From an uncultured Ruminococcus sp. (GTDB taxonomy: Bacteria; Bacillota; Clostridia; Oscillospirales; Acutalibacteraceae): a DNA stretch of 34,486 nt. The position numbers were made by a program, and so were the translations under genes. The notes beneath the pieces were generated by a model. That model ran no database searches, was not told the DNA's origin, and saw only the letters and a program-made list of their open reading frames with translations. Below, in pieces: positions 15,449 through 23,620 of the stretch (its first letter is position 1; every line of letters begins with the position of its first letter). The DNA is taken from positions 1 through 34,486 of the forward strand of contig CAJOFK010000009.1 in assembly GCA_905234015.1 (NCBI GenBank), written 5' to 3'.

Positions 15449-15823
15449 ATGTCTAAAAAAAGAAAAGCCGGCTTGTTTATTTTCGGCGGTGCGGGCTACG
15501 GGCTGATTGAGATTTTATGGCGCGGTAAAACTCACTGGTCTATGCTGCTTACCGGAGGAGCGGCGTTTCTCGTGTTGTTCAGGCTGTTTGAAAAGGCGGG
15601 GGAGTTTCCGCTTAAAATAAAGTGCGTTGCGGGAGGCGCGGTAATTACGGGCATTGAATTTATTTCCGGCTGTATATTCAACAGGCTTCTTAAGCTGAAT
15701 GTATGGGATTACTCAAAAAATAAACTGAATGTTAAAGGTCAGATTTGCGCTTTTTACTCGTGCTTATGGACGCTTTTGTGCATACCTGTTTCTTTTATAT
15801 GCAAAAAAATGAGAAGGAATTAA
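15449..15823 (+). CDS. Membrane protein of the putative ABC-transporter type IV family (CmpB-like)
   Basis: A 124-residue protein with about three to four membrane helices. It matches my memory of the PF06541-type family: GLIEILWRGKTHWSMLLTGG near residues 18-37, ITGIEFISGCIFNR near 70, then VWDYS and NVKGQICAFYS. No ATPase gene is adjacent, so calling it a transporter would be unsafe; the family's function is unproven. Translation would start at ATG 15449, directly behind the rnmV terminator. It converges with the CNNM gene, and the two stop codons share the bases TTAA. Confidence 0.8.
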   Translation: MSKKRKAGLFIFGGAGYGLIEILWRGKTHWSMLLTGGAAFLVLFRLFEKAGEFPLKIKCVAGGAVITGIEFISGCIFNRLLKLNVWDYSKNKLNVKGQICAFYSCLWTLLCIPVSFICKKMRRN

Positions 15824-17091
15824 TCCTTCTCATCTTCATCTTCTATCGGATTTATAATTACGTTTACTGAAATGATACGCTGGCTGTTAACCTGCTGAAC
15901 CGTAAGCTCGAGATTCCGGAAGGTAAACTTAGCCTTGCGGCGCGGGATAGTTGAGAAATGCTCAAGTATAAATCCTCCTACCGTAACCGCGTCGGTTTCA
16001 ACGTCGTCGGGGTCAATATCCGCAAGGTCGAATAAATCCTCAAGCGGCATATCTCCGCTGACAAAATACTCGGTGTCGGAGATTTTAGTGCAGTCCTGCT
16101 CGATTTCCTCGTCCTCGTCCCAGATTTCGCCGACGATTTCCTCGAGTAAATCTTCCATCGTAACAATTCCGAGGGTGCCGCCGTATTCGTCGGTAACTAT
16201 GGCAATATGCAGGCGCTTGCGTTTAAAATCGCTGAGGATTTTAGAGAGCTTCTGATTATTGAATATGAAGTAAGCGGGCTGAATCAGCTTTCCGATATTA
16301 GGCTCGGTGCCGTTTGCGATATCCTCGAGGTAATCCCTGGTGTGGAGTATGCCGATAATATGGTCGACCGTTTCCTTGTATACGGGGATTCGTGAGTAGC
16401 GGCTCTCCATAATTATATGACGGAGCTTTTCGGGCGGATCCATAATATCAATCGCGGTCATATCGACTCTCGGAGTAAGAACCTCTAAAACGGTTTTATC
16501 GTCGAAATCAAGTACCGACTGAACCATCTCGCTTTCGTCCTCCTCGAGCACACCCTCACCCTCGATATTCTCGACAATCTGCTTAAGCTCATCCTCGGTA
16601 ACGGACGGCTGCTCGGTTTTTGTTCCGGCAATTTTAAGCGCGCCTTCCTTTAGCTTTACGAAAAGGAAAACAATAGGGGAAAGTACGAGCGTTATGCACT
16701 TTAAAACTCCCGCCGTCGCGAGCGAGTAGCCCTCGCAGTGCTCCTTAGCGAGACATTTCGGGATAATCTCGCCGAAGGTAAGTACGAGGAAGGTGGTAAT
16801 ACCTGTTGCAACAGCCGAGCCGACGTCTCCGAAAAGCTCGAGACATACTACCGTTGCGAGCGACGAACATCCGAGGTTAACTATGTTGTTGCAGATAAGT
16901 ATAGCGGTTAACGCCTTGTCGAAATGCTCGGTTATATAAAGAACATTTTTTGCTTTTTTGTTGCCGTCGTCGGCATAGCTCTGAATTCGTATTTTGTTTA
17001 CGAACGAAAACGCCGTTTCAACAGAGCTGAAGAAAGCAGACAGTAAAATGCAAAGAACAATTACGATAATCTGCCACGTTTGAACTTCCAA
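15820..17091 (-). CDS. CNNM/CorC-type membrane protein with CBS domains (HlyC/CorC family)
   Basis: A 423-residue protein. Residues 1-190 hold the DUF21/CNNM membrane domain with about four helices (opening ILLSAFFSSVETAFSFVNKI, the family's small-residue motif). A paired CBS domain covers about 205-330 (VLEVLTPRVDMTAIDIMDPP and IVTDEYGGTLGIVTMEDLLE). The C-terminal CorC/HlyC domain occupies about 345-415. The family is linked to magnesium or cobalt efflux; the older name hemolysin is misleading. The start is TTG at 17091, with GAGGTGA upstream at good spacing, and no ATG fits better. Confidence 0.93.
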   Translation of the reverse strand: MEVQTWQIIVIVLCILLSAFFSSVETAFSFVNKIRIQSYADDGNKKAKNVLYITEHFDKALTAILICNNIVNLGCSSLATVVCLELFGDVGSAVATGITTFLVLTFGEIIPKCLAKEHCEGYSLATAGVLKCITLVLSPIVFLFVKLKEGALKIAGTKTEQPSVTEDELKQIVENIEGEGVLEEDESEMVQSVLDFDDKTVLEVLTPRVDMTAIDIMDPPEKLRHIIMESRYSRIPVYKETVDHIIGILHTRDYLEDIANGTEPNIGKLIQPAYFIFNNQKLSKILSDFKRKRLHIAIVTDEYGGTLGIVTMEDLLEEIVGEIWDEDEEIEQDCTKISDTEYFVSGDMPLEDLFDLADIDPDDVETDAVTVGGFILEHFSTIPRRKAKFTFRNLELTVQQVNSQRIISVNVIINPIEDEDEKD

Positions 17092-17188
17092 AAAATTTCA
17101 CCTCAAATAGAATTACATAAATTTACACCTTAAGCATACTATAATTCTTTTAAAAAATAATTTTTATTTAGAAAAAAGAATAATTTTC

Positions 17189-17217
17189 TTGAATTATATT
17201 ACGAAAAATGGTATAAT
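17189..17217 (+). promoter_or_regulatory. Sigma-A promoter of tepA
   Basis: TTGAAT (17189-17194), 17-base spacer, TATAAT (17212-17217), 62 bases before the tepA start. Confidence 0.8.
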
Positions 17218-17278
17218 TTTTGTAGTGTGTACATCATTTTACGCTTTCGCGGGTAAAATATATGCGGAGGTATGTAAA

Positions 17279-18019
17279 ATGAGTGATAAAAAAGACCGGA
17301 AAAACGAATTTGTAAAAAATCCCTGCGAGGAAAACGACTACTCAATCGACGGCGATAACCCGATTGACGAAAAGCATTTTGACGGTATAGAGGATTCGGG
17401 ATCGATACTCGCCGTCAGGGGCGATAAGGTAATCCATTGCCTTACCGTTATCGGTCAGATTGAGGGACATTACGTCCTCCCTCAGAATAACAAGACTACT
17501 AAATACGAGCACGTTATTCCGCTGCTTGTGTCGATTGACGAGGACCCGAGAATCAGCGGACTGCTTATTCTTATCAATACGGTAGGCGGCGACGTTGAGG
17601 CCGGGCTTGCGATAGCGGAGCTTATATCGGGTATGAAAAAGCCTACGGTATCGATTGTGCTCGGCGGAGGTCATTCTATCGGGATTCCGCTCGCGGTATC
17701 GGCTAAAAAGAGCTTTATCGCAAAGAGCGCTTCGATGACGGTTCATCCCGTGAGGAGTACCGGGCTTACTATCGGAGTTCCTCAGACCTTTGAGTATTAC
17801 CGCCGTATGCAGGAGAGAATTACAAATTTTATAGTCGAAAACTCGGCTGTAAGTAAAGAGGACTACACCAAGCTCGTTATGAATACGGGCGAGCTCGTGA
17901 TGGACGTCGGAACGATACTTGACGGACAGCGCGCTGTTGACGTCGGGCTGATTGACTCGGTCGGAAATCTTACCGAGGCGCTCGACTGCCTGTATGATAT
18001 GATAGAAAAAAACGAATAA
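17279..18019 (+). CDS. tepA: ClpP-like serine protease TepA
   Basis: A 246-residue ClpP/crotonase-fold protease of the translocation-enhancing (TepA/YmfB) type. The catalytic serine is in LGGGHSIGIPLAVSA near residue 125 and the histidine in ASMTVHPVRSTG near 155; the aspartate is expected further on, probably in the MDVGTILDG region. ATG 17279 has GGAGG seven to eight bases upstream; the reading frame extends further but into the promoter. In Bacillus, tepA lies beside spoIIIE; here uppP sits between tepA and the ftsK/spoIIIE gene. The natural substrate is unknown; a role in protein export or sporulation is from the family. Confidence 0.88.
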   Translation: MSDKKDRKNEFVKNPCEENDYSIDGDNPIDEKHFDGIEDSGSILAVRGDKVIHCLTVIGQIEGHYVLPQNNKTTKYEHVIPLLVSIDEDPRISGLLILINTVGGDVEAGLAIAELISGMKKPTVSIVLGGGHSIGIPLAVSAKKSFIAKSASMTVHPVRSTGLTIGVPQTFEYYRRMQERITNFIVENSAVSKEDYTKLVMNTGELVMDVGTILDGQRAVDVGLIDSVGNLTEALDCLYDMIEKNE

Positions 18020-18075
18020 ATTTTTTGCTTTGGCGACGTATTGTTGCCTAAGCATACATAATATGGGAGGTAAAT

Positions 18076-19023
18076 ATGGATCTTGTAAATCAAATTATTA
18101 AGACGGTTATTCTCGGAGCCGTTCAGGGACTCACGGAGTTCCTTCCCGTTTCAAGCAGCGGCCACCTGAATATCTCAAAGCACCTTATGAATATGGACGA
18201 CGGCGGAATTTTCCTTGACGTTATGTTACATATCGGTACTCTTGCGGCGGTAATCTTCTTTTACCGTAAGCTTATATGGAGGCTTATCAAGGCGTTTTTC
18301 TCGCTTATTAAGGACATATTCACGGGTAAGTTCAAGTGGTCGAAGATGGACGGCGACCGCAATCTGATTTTTATGCTTTTTATCGGACTTATTCCCTTAT
18401 TCCTGCTTTTCGTTCCGATTCCCGGAACCGACATGAAGATTAAGGATTTAGCGGATATGTTTGCCGAGAGCAAATATTTTATCGTGGTAGGCTTATCGCT
18501 GCTTACAACGAGCCTGCTGCTGTTTATCGGTAATCTCTGCAATAAGCGTCAGACCGGAAGGCATTACGCTAAGGATACCGAAAGCAACTATACCGGAAAC
18601 GGACGTACCCGCTATAACGTGCTTGACGCGATTTTAGTCGGTATAGGTCAGTGCTTCGCGGCTGTATTCCCCGGACTTTCACGCTCGGGAACTACGCTTG
18701 CCGTAGGCGAAATGCGCGGCATTAATAAGCAGGCGGCGCTTGACTATACCTTCGTGCTCGGTATTCCCTCAATAATTGCGGCTGCCGCGCTTGAGATTAA
18801 GGAAGTTGATGCTTCGGCGATAAACTCGGAAATGCTTATCGTTATGATTTGCGGCGTTGTTACTGCCGCGGTTGTCGGTTATTTTGCTATTGTGCTTTTT
18901 AAGTGGCTTTTAAAAACCGATAAAATGATTGTGTTTATTATCTATACCGCTGTTGTCGGACTTATCGTTGTCGGCGTAAGCGTTTACGAAATGGTTTCGG
19001 GCAGTATGGTTAGTTTAGTATAA
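18076..19023 (+). CDS. uppP: Undecaprenyl-diphosphatase UppP (BacA)
   Basis: A 315-residue polytopic membrane enzyme that removes a phosphate from undecaprenyl diphosphate, recycling the lipid carrier for cell-wall synthesis; the family also gives bacitracin resistance. The signature motifs are LGAVQGLTEFLPVSSSGHLN near residues 12-32 and FPGLSRSGTTLAVG near 197-210, both active-site elements. An insertion of charged residues around 155-180 (KRQTGRHYAKDTESN) makes it somewhat longer than the E. coli protein. GGGAGGT precedes the ATG. Confidence 0.97.
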   Translation: MDLVNQIIKTVILGAVQGLTEFLPVSSSGHLNISKHLMNMDDGGIFLDVMLHIGTLAAVIFFYRKLIWRLIKAFFSLIKDIFTGKFKWSKMDGDRNLIFMLFIGLIPLFLLFVPIPGTDMKIKDLADMFAESKYFIVVGLSLLTTSLLLFIGNLCNKRQTGRHYAKDTESNYTGNGRTRYNVLDAILVGIGQCFAAVFPGLSRSGTTLAVGEMRGINKQAALDYTFVLGIPSIIAAAALEIKEVDASAINSEMLIVMICGVVTAAVVGYFAIVLFKWLLKTDKMIVFIIYTAVVGLIVVGVSVYEMVSGSMVSLV

Positions 19024-19063
19024 GACTGTTTTTAATAAAGAATAAAAAAACGGAGTGAATAAT

Positions 19064-21607
19064 TTGGCTGCAAAAAAACAAACCGCCAAAAAATCAAATA
19101 AATCAGCCTCACGGTCTTCCGCAAAGCGCGGCAGACCTGCGGCTAAAAGCCGTACCGCGCCGCGTAAAAAGCTGAACCCTAAGGTTAAAGCGCTTATCTA
19201 TTTCGCGTCGGCGCTTCTGTCGCTCCTGGTGATTTTTGTGCCCGGAGCTTCGGTTTGGGAGAGTATAAGGGGTATTTTTTACGGTTTCCTCGGAATTTGC
19301 ATTATCCTCGTTCCGATTCTTTTAATCTACCTCGCCGTAATTACTACGCTTGAAAAAACAATCTCTCATTTTAAGACGAAAATAGCTATAGGAATTTCAA
19401 TTATTCTGCTTGCGGAAAGCGCAGTATATCTTATCTCAAAGGAGCATTACCTTGATAAGAGCTATTTTTCCGCGCTCGGAAATCTGTTTTATAACGGTTT
19501 CGCCGCCGATAATAAGTTTTTATCGGGCGGCGGATTGTTCAGCGGAATAATAGGCTATCCTATGCTTCTCGCGTTCGGCTGGTGGGCGTCAATCGGCGTC
19601 GTATTTGTGCTTTTGGTTACACTTTCACTGATTATATGTAAAATTTCTCTTAACGACCTCGGAAGAGTTGCCGTTTCGGTCGGCAAGAATGTTTCTCAGG
19701 CATATGAGGAGCACCGCGGCGAGCGACACCGTCCCGTAAGAAGGCGCAGGCGCGACGATTACGACGAGGACTACGAGGGCGAAGAACCCCGAATCGACGT
19801 ATATTCGGGCGACGGCTTCGATACGTCTATTGATATACCTATCGAAAACGCCGATTCAAAGAAAAAACGCCGCAGAAGAAAATCATCTATCGATATTTCG
19901 ATAGACGACGACAGAAAGCCCGAGCCTGCTAAGGAAAACGACGCCGCGGACGAGTTTATGGAAGCGGTTAAAAAAGCTCAGATGGCGGATTCCGATAAGG
20001 CTGAGGATAAGCCTAAGCGCTTAAGAAAGCCTAAAAAAGAGAAGGAAGATATCTTCATTGAGGAAAATACATACAGATTCCCGCCTGTCGGACTGCTTAA
20101 AATCGCCGATAATTCGGGCGTAAAGGGTGACGATGAAATGCGTCAGAACGCCGAAAAGCTTATTTCCACCCTTAAGAGCTTCGGCGTTGAGGCGTCAATT
20201 ACCCATATTTCAAGAGGCCCGTCGGTAACGCGCTACGAGCTTCATCCCGCGCCCGGCGTCAAGATTAATAAGATTACGAATCTTTCGGACGATATCGCCC
20301 TTAACCTTGCGGCTAACGGAATACGCATAGAAGCGCCTATTCCGGGTAAGGCTGCCGTCGGAATCGAGGTTCCGAATAAGGCGGTAAGCGTGGTTTCAAT
20401 CCGTGAGCTTATCGATTCCGACGAGTTCGAGGAAAGCAAGAGCAAGCTTACCTGTGTGCTCGGCAGGGATATCACCGGTAAGATTATCACTACGGATATC
20501 GCTAAGCTGCCTCACCTGCTTATTGCGGGTACTACCGGCTCGGGTAAATCCGTATGCGTAAACTCACTGCTTATAAGTATCCTCTTTAAGGCTTCGCCCG
20601 ACGAGGTTAAGCTTGTGCTTATCGACCCGAAAATGGTTGAGTTTTCTAAGTATAAGGGTATTCCGCACCTGCTTGTGCCTGTAGTTTCCGACGTTAAAAA
20701 AGCGGCGAGCACCTTAGCATGGGCGGTATCCGAAATGCAGGACAGATATAAGCTGTTCGCCGAGTTCGACTGTAAGGATATCGACTCATATAATAAATTA
20801 ATAGATTCAAATATCGAGTATATGAAGGAAAATCCGCCCTACGAGGACGAGGAGGGCGAGCTTATTCAGCCCGTACTCGAGGTTAACGGACTTGACGTAA
20901 GAAAAGAAAAGCTTCCGAGAATAGTTATCGCTATCGACGAGCTTGCCGACCTTATGATGACGGCTCCCGGAGAGGTTGAGGACAGCATCGTGCGCCTCGC
21001 CCAGCTTGCTCGAGCGGCAGGTATGCACCTCGTTATCGCAACCCAGCGTCCGACAGCTAACGTTATCACAGGTCTTATCAAGTCAAATGTACCGAGCCGT
21101 ATCGCCCTTAAGGTAGGCTCTAATATGGACTCGCGTATTATCCTCGATACCGGCGGCGCCGAGAAGCTGATCGGCCGCGGTGATATGCTTTATATGCCGG
21201 TAGGCGCTCCTAACCCGATTCGAGTTCAGGGCTGTTTCGCAACCGACGAGGAAATCGGTTCCGTAACACGATACGTTAAGAAATCCGCTCAGGCTCAATA
21301 TAACGAGGAAATTGAGGAAAAAATCAAGCGTATCTACGAGGAAGAGGACGACTCGGATTCATCCGGAGGCTCCGGAGATATTCAGGTTGACGCTAAGATG
21401 GAGGAAGCGATTAAGTTCGTTTGCGAAGCCGGACAGGCCTCAACCTCAATGCTCCAGCGCAGACTTCATGTAGGCTACGCGAGAGCGGGACGTATGATTG
21501 ACGATATGGAACAGCTCGGCGTAATAGGCCCTCACCAGGGCTCAAAGCCGCGTGAGGTTATTATGACCTACAGTCAGTGGCTCGAGCGCAATCACACTCA
21601 AGGTTAG
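19064..21607 (+). CDS. ftsK: DNA translocase FtsK/SpoIIIE
   Basis: An 847-residue ATP-driven DNA pump that moves chromosomes across the division or sporulation septum. Residues 1-45 are basic; four membrane helices lie at about 45-200. A charged, low-complexity linker (RRRRRDDYDEDYEGEE and several Lys/Arg runs) covers about 215-345. The motor has Walker A GTTGSGKSVCVN near 490 and Walker B RIVIAIDELADLM near 620. The C-terminal gamma winged-helix ends with TSMLQRRLHVGYARAGRMID. I choose TTG 19064 (MAAKKQTAKK) because CGGAGTG is six bases upstream; GTG 19055 overlaps that ribosome site. The stop codon lies inside a heptamer repeat. Confidence 0.96.
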   Translation: MAAKKQTAKKSNKSASRSSAKRGRPAAKSRTAPRKKLNPKVKALIYFASALLSLLVIFVPGASVWESIRGIFYGFLGICIILVPILLIYLAVITTLEKTISHFKTKIAIGISIILLAESAVYLISKEHYLDKSYFSALGNLFYNGFAADNKFLSGGGLFSGIIGYPMLLAFGWWASIGVVFVLLVTLSLIICKISLNDLGRVAVSVGKNVSQAYEEHRGERHRPVRRRRRDDYDEDYEGEEPRIDVYSGDGFDTSIDIPIENADSKKKRRRRKSSIDISIDDDRKPEPAKENDAADEFMEAVKKAQMADSDKAEDKPKRLRKPKKEKEDIFIEENTYRFPPVGLLKIADNSGVKGDDEMRQNAEKLISTLKSFGVEASITHISRGPSVTRYELHPAPGVKINKITNLSDDIALNLAANGIRIEAPIPGKAAVGIEVPNKAVSVVSIRELIDSDEFEESKSKLTCVLGRDITGKIITTDIAKLPHLLIAGTTGSGKSVCVNSLLISILFKASPDEVKLVLIDPKMVEFSKYKGIPHLLVPVVSDVKKAASTLAWAVSEMQDRYKLFAEFDCKDIDSYNKLIDSNIEYMKENPPYEDEEGELIQPVLEVNGLDVRKEKLPRIVIAIDELADLMMTAPGEVEDSIVRLAQLARAAGMHLVIATQRPTANVITGLIKSNVPSRIALKVGSNMDSRIILDTGGAEKLIGRGDMLYMPVGAPNPIRVQGCFATDEEIGSVTRYVKKSAQAQYNEEIEEKIKRIYEEEDDSDSSGGSGDIQVDAKMEEAIKFVCEAGQASTSMLQRRLHVGYARAGRMIDDMEQLGVIGPHQGSKPREVIMTYSQWLERNHTQG

Positions 21608-21636
21608 TGGTTAGCGGCTGGTGGCCGGTGGCCGGT
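21602..21636 (+). repeat. Five-copy heptamer tandem repeat over the ftsK stop codon
   Basis: Units in order: GGTTAGT, GGTTAGC, GGCTGGT, GGCCGGT, GGCCGGT. The TAG stop of ftsK is within the first unit, so changes in copy number would not alter the protein. The units drift stepwise from one sequence to another. Confidence 0.8.
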
Positions 21637-21640
21637 AAAT

Positions 21641-21718
21641 GTCTGTTTCAGAACCTATCCCAAGTATCTGAAATCTGATAGGAGTACTAAGGTACGGGGG
21701 ATATGTATTTAAAACAGA
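21641..21718 (+). promoter_or_regulatory. Candidate structured leader upstream of ygiQ
   Basis: Four overlapping inverted repeats lie within 78 bases: TCTGTTT (21642-21648) with AAACAGA (21712-21718); TTTCAGA (21646-21652) with TCTGAAA (21667-21673); CCTATC (21654-21659) with GATAGG (21677-21682); TATCCC (21656-21661) with GGGATA (21698-21703). The second and third interlock like a pseudoknot; the third and fourth exclude each other. It matches no riboswitch class I know. Confidence 0.35.
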
Positions 21719-21748
21719 AACATACAAGTTTGACGAGGACAATAAAAA

Positions 21749-23620
21749 ATGTCATTTTTACCGATGACAACTGAAGAATGTAAGGAACGCGGATGGGACT
21801 ATGTCGATTTTGTCTATGTGACGGGAGACGCGTATGTTGACCATCCCTCGTTTGGTGCGGCTATAATAACCCGCGTGACTGAAAACGCGGGTTATAGGGT
21901 TGCCGTTATTTCCCAGCCTGATTGGCGAAGCGATACGGATTTTAAGCGCTTCGGCAAGCCGAGGCTGGGCTTTTTTGTATCCGCCGGAAATATCGATAGT
22001 ATGGTTGCGCATTATACCGCAGCTAAGCGCAGGCGCAGCGACGACGCATATACCCCCGGAGGAAAAGCCGGTAAGCGCCCCGACAGAGCCGTTACCGTAT
22101 ATTCAAATATCCTTAAAAGGCTTTATCCCGATACCCTGGTTATTATCGGCGGGCTGGAGGCGTCTTTAAGACGTTTTGCTCATTACGATTACTGGGAGGA
22201 TATGGTTATGCCCTCCGTGCTGTTTGACAGCAAGGCGGATATTCTCGTCTACGGAATGGGCGAGCTTCAGACGGTTGAAATCGCGAACAGGCTCAACGAC
22301 GGTCTTCCGGTGGAAGCGCTTTACGATATACGCGGAATATGCTACGCGGTACCGACTAAGGACTATGTGCCCGAATCGGTAGTTGACTTGCCGAGCTTTG
22401 AGAGAGTGAGCGAGAGTAAGAAGGACTACGCTGTCGCCGCGCGCAAGGAGCTTGAGGAAGCCGACGCCGTCCGCGGAAGAAAGGTTATTCAGCGTCACGG
22501 TAAATATATTTTAATTCAGAATCCGCCGATGTATCCTCTTAATACCGAACAGCTCGACCGCGTTTATTCGCTTCCGTACGAGAGGTATTATCACCCGAGC
22601 TATGAGGCGTCAGGCGGAGTTCCCGGCATAAAAGAGGTTGAGTTTTCAATAACTCATAACCGAGGCTGTTTCGGAGCGTGCAACTTCTGTTCCCTCGCGT
22701 TTCATCAGGGGAGAGCCGTTACAGTAAGAAGCGAGGAGAATGTTATCGAGGAAGCTAAGGGCTTTCTTAAAAATCCGCGTTTTAAGGGATATATCAGCGA
22801 CGTCGGCGGCCCAACGGCGAATTTCAGGATTCCGTCGTGCGATATTCAGGAAAAGTGCGGACTCTGCAAGAATAAAAAATGCCTCGCGCCGAAGCCGTGT
22901 AAAAACCTGAAAGCCGACCATTCGGATTATATTCACCTCTTAAGAGAGCTTCGAAAAATTGACGGCATAAAAAAGGTTTTTATACGAAGCGGAATCCGTT
23001 ATGATTATTACCTTGCCGATAAGAACGACGAGTTTTTATACGAACTCGTAAAGCATCATGTCAGCGGTCAGCTCAGAGTAGCTCCCGAGCATTGCAGCGA
23101 GGTTGTTTTAGATAAAATGGGAAAGCCTCATATCGAGGCGTATAAAAGATTTTCCGAGAAGTTCTACAGTGCGACTAAGGGCGTTAACAAGGAGCAGTAT
23201 ATCGTGCCGTATCTTATGAGCTCTCACCCGGGATGTACGCTTAAGGAAGCGGTGGAGCTTGCGGTATTCTTAAAGCGCGAGAAAATCCATCCCGAGCAGG
23301 TTCAGGACTTTTATCCTACTCCGGGTACAATTTCTACCGCAATGTTTTATACAGAGCTCGATCCCTATACGCTGGAGAAGGTTTATGTCCCGAAAACTCC
23401 GGGCGAAAAGGCTATGCAGAGAGCGCTTATGCAGTACTTTATCCCTTCTAATAAGGATAAGGTTTTTAAGGCGCTTAAGGCGGCGGGAAGGCTTGATTTG
23501 GTTGGTAACGGTAAAAACTGTCTTATTACCGCTCCGTCCGATTATAAGCCCGATACTAAGAAGAAAAAGAATAAGTTTAAGAAATATTCCCGCAAGCCTA
23601 AGAAGGGTAAAAGGCGATGA
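21749..23620 (+). CDS. YgiQ family radical SAM protein
   Basis: A 623-residue protein with an N-terminal half of the YgiQ type (MTTEECKERGWDYVDFVYVTGDAYVDHPSF is the family opening, seen here in pieces such as VTGDAYVDHPSFG) followed by a radical SAM core. The iron-sulfur ligands are in NRGCFGACNFCSLAFHQGR near residue 310; more cysteines follow in CGLCKNKKC and KPCK. The C-terminus has HPEQVQDFYPTPGT and ends in a Lys-rich tail. The reaction of the family is not established. Its stop overlaps the next gene by four bases (ATGA). Confidence 0.92.
   Translation: MSFLPMTTEECKERGWDYVDFVYVTGDAYVDHPSFGAAIITRVTENAGYRVAVISQPDWRSDTDFKRFGKPRLGFFVSAGNIDSMVAHYTAAKRRRSDDAYTPGGKAGKRPDRAVTVYSNILKRLYPDTLVIIGGLEASLRRFAHYDYWEDMVMPSVLFDSKADILVYGMGELQTVEIANRLNDGLPVEALYDIRGICYAVPTKDYVPESVVDLPSFERVSESKKDYAVAARKELEEADAVRGRKVIQRHGKYILIQNPPMYPLNTEQLDRVYSLPYERYYHPSYEASGGVPGIKEVEFSITHNRGCFGACNFCSLAFHQGRAVTVRSEENVIEEAKGFLKNPRFKGYISDVGGPTANFRIPSCDIQEKCGLCKNKKCLAPKPCKNLKADHSDYIHLLRELRKIDGIKKVFIRSGIRYDYYLADKNDEFLYELVKHHVSGQLRVAPEHCSEVVLDKMGKPHIEAYKRFSEKFYSATKGVNKEQYIVPYLMSSHPGCTLKEAVELAVFLKREKIHPEQVQDFYPTPGTISTAMFYTELDPYTLEKVYVPKTPGEKAMQRALMQYFIPSNKDKVFKALKAAGRLDLVGNGKNCLITAPSDYKPDTKKKKNKFKKYSRKPKKGKRR

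Noticed and set aside
17189..17278. Longer tepA start
   Set aside because: It would begin in the promoter -35 box (TTGAAT), while ATG 17279 has a good ribosome site.
17342..18055. 237-codon open frame on the minus strand opposite tepA
   Set aside because: It mirrors the tepA codon pattern, and its composition (many Arg, His and Asn) is typical of an antisense shadow.
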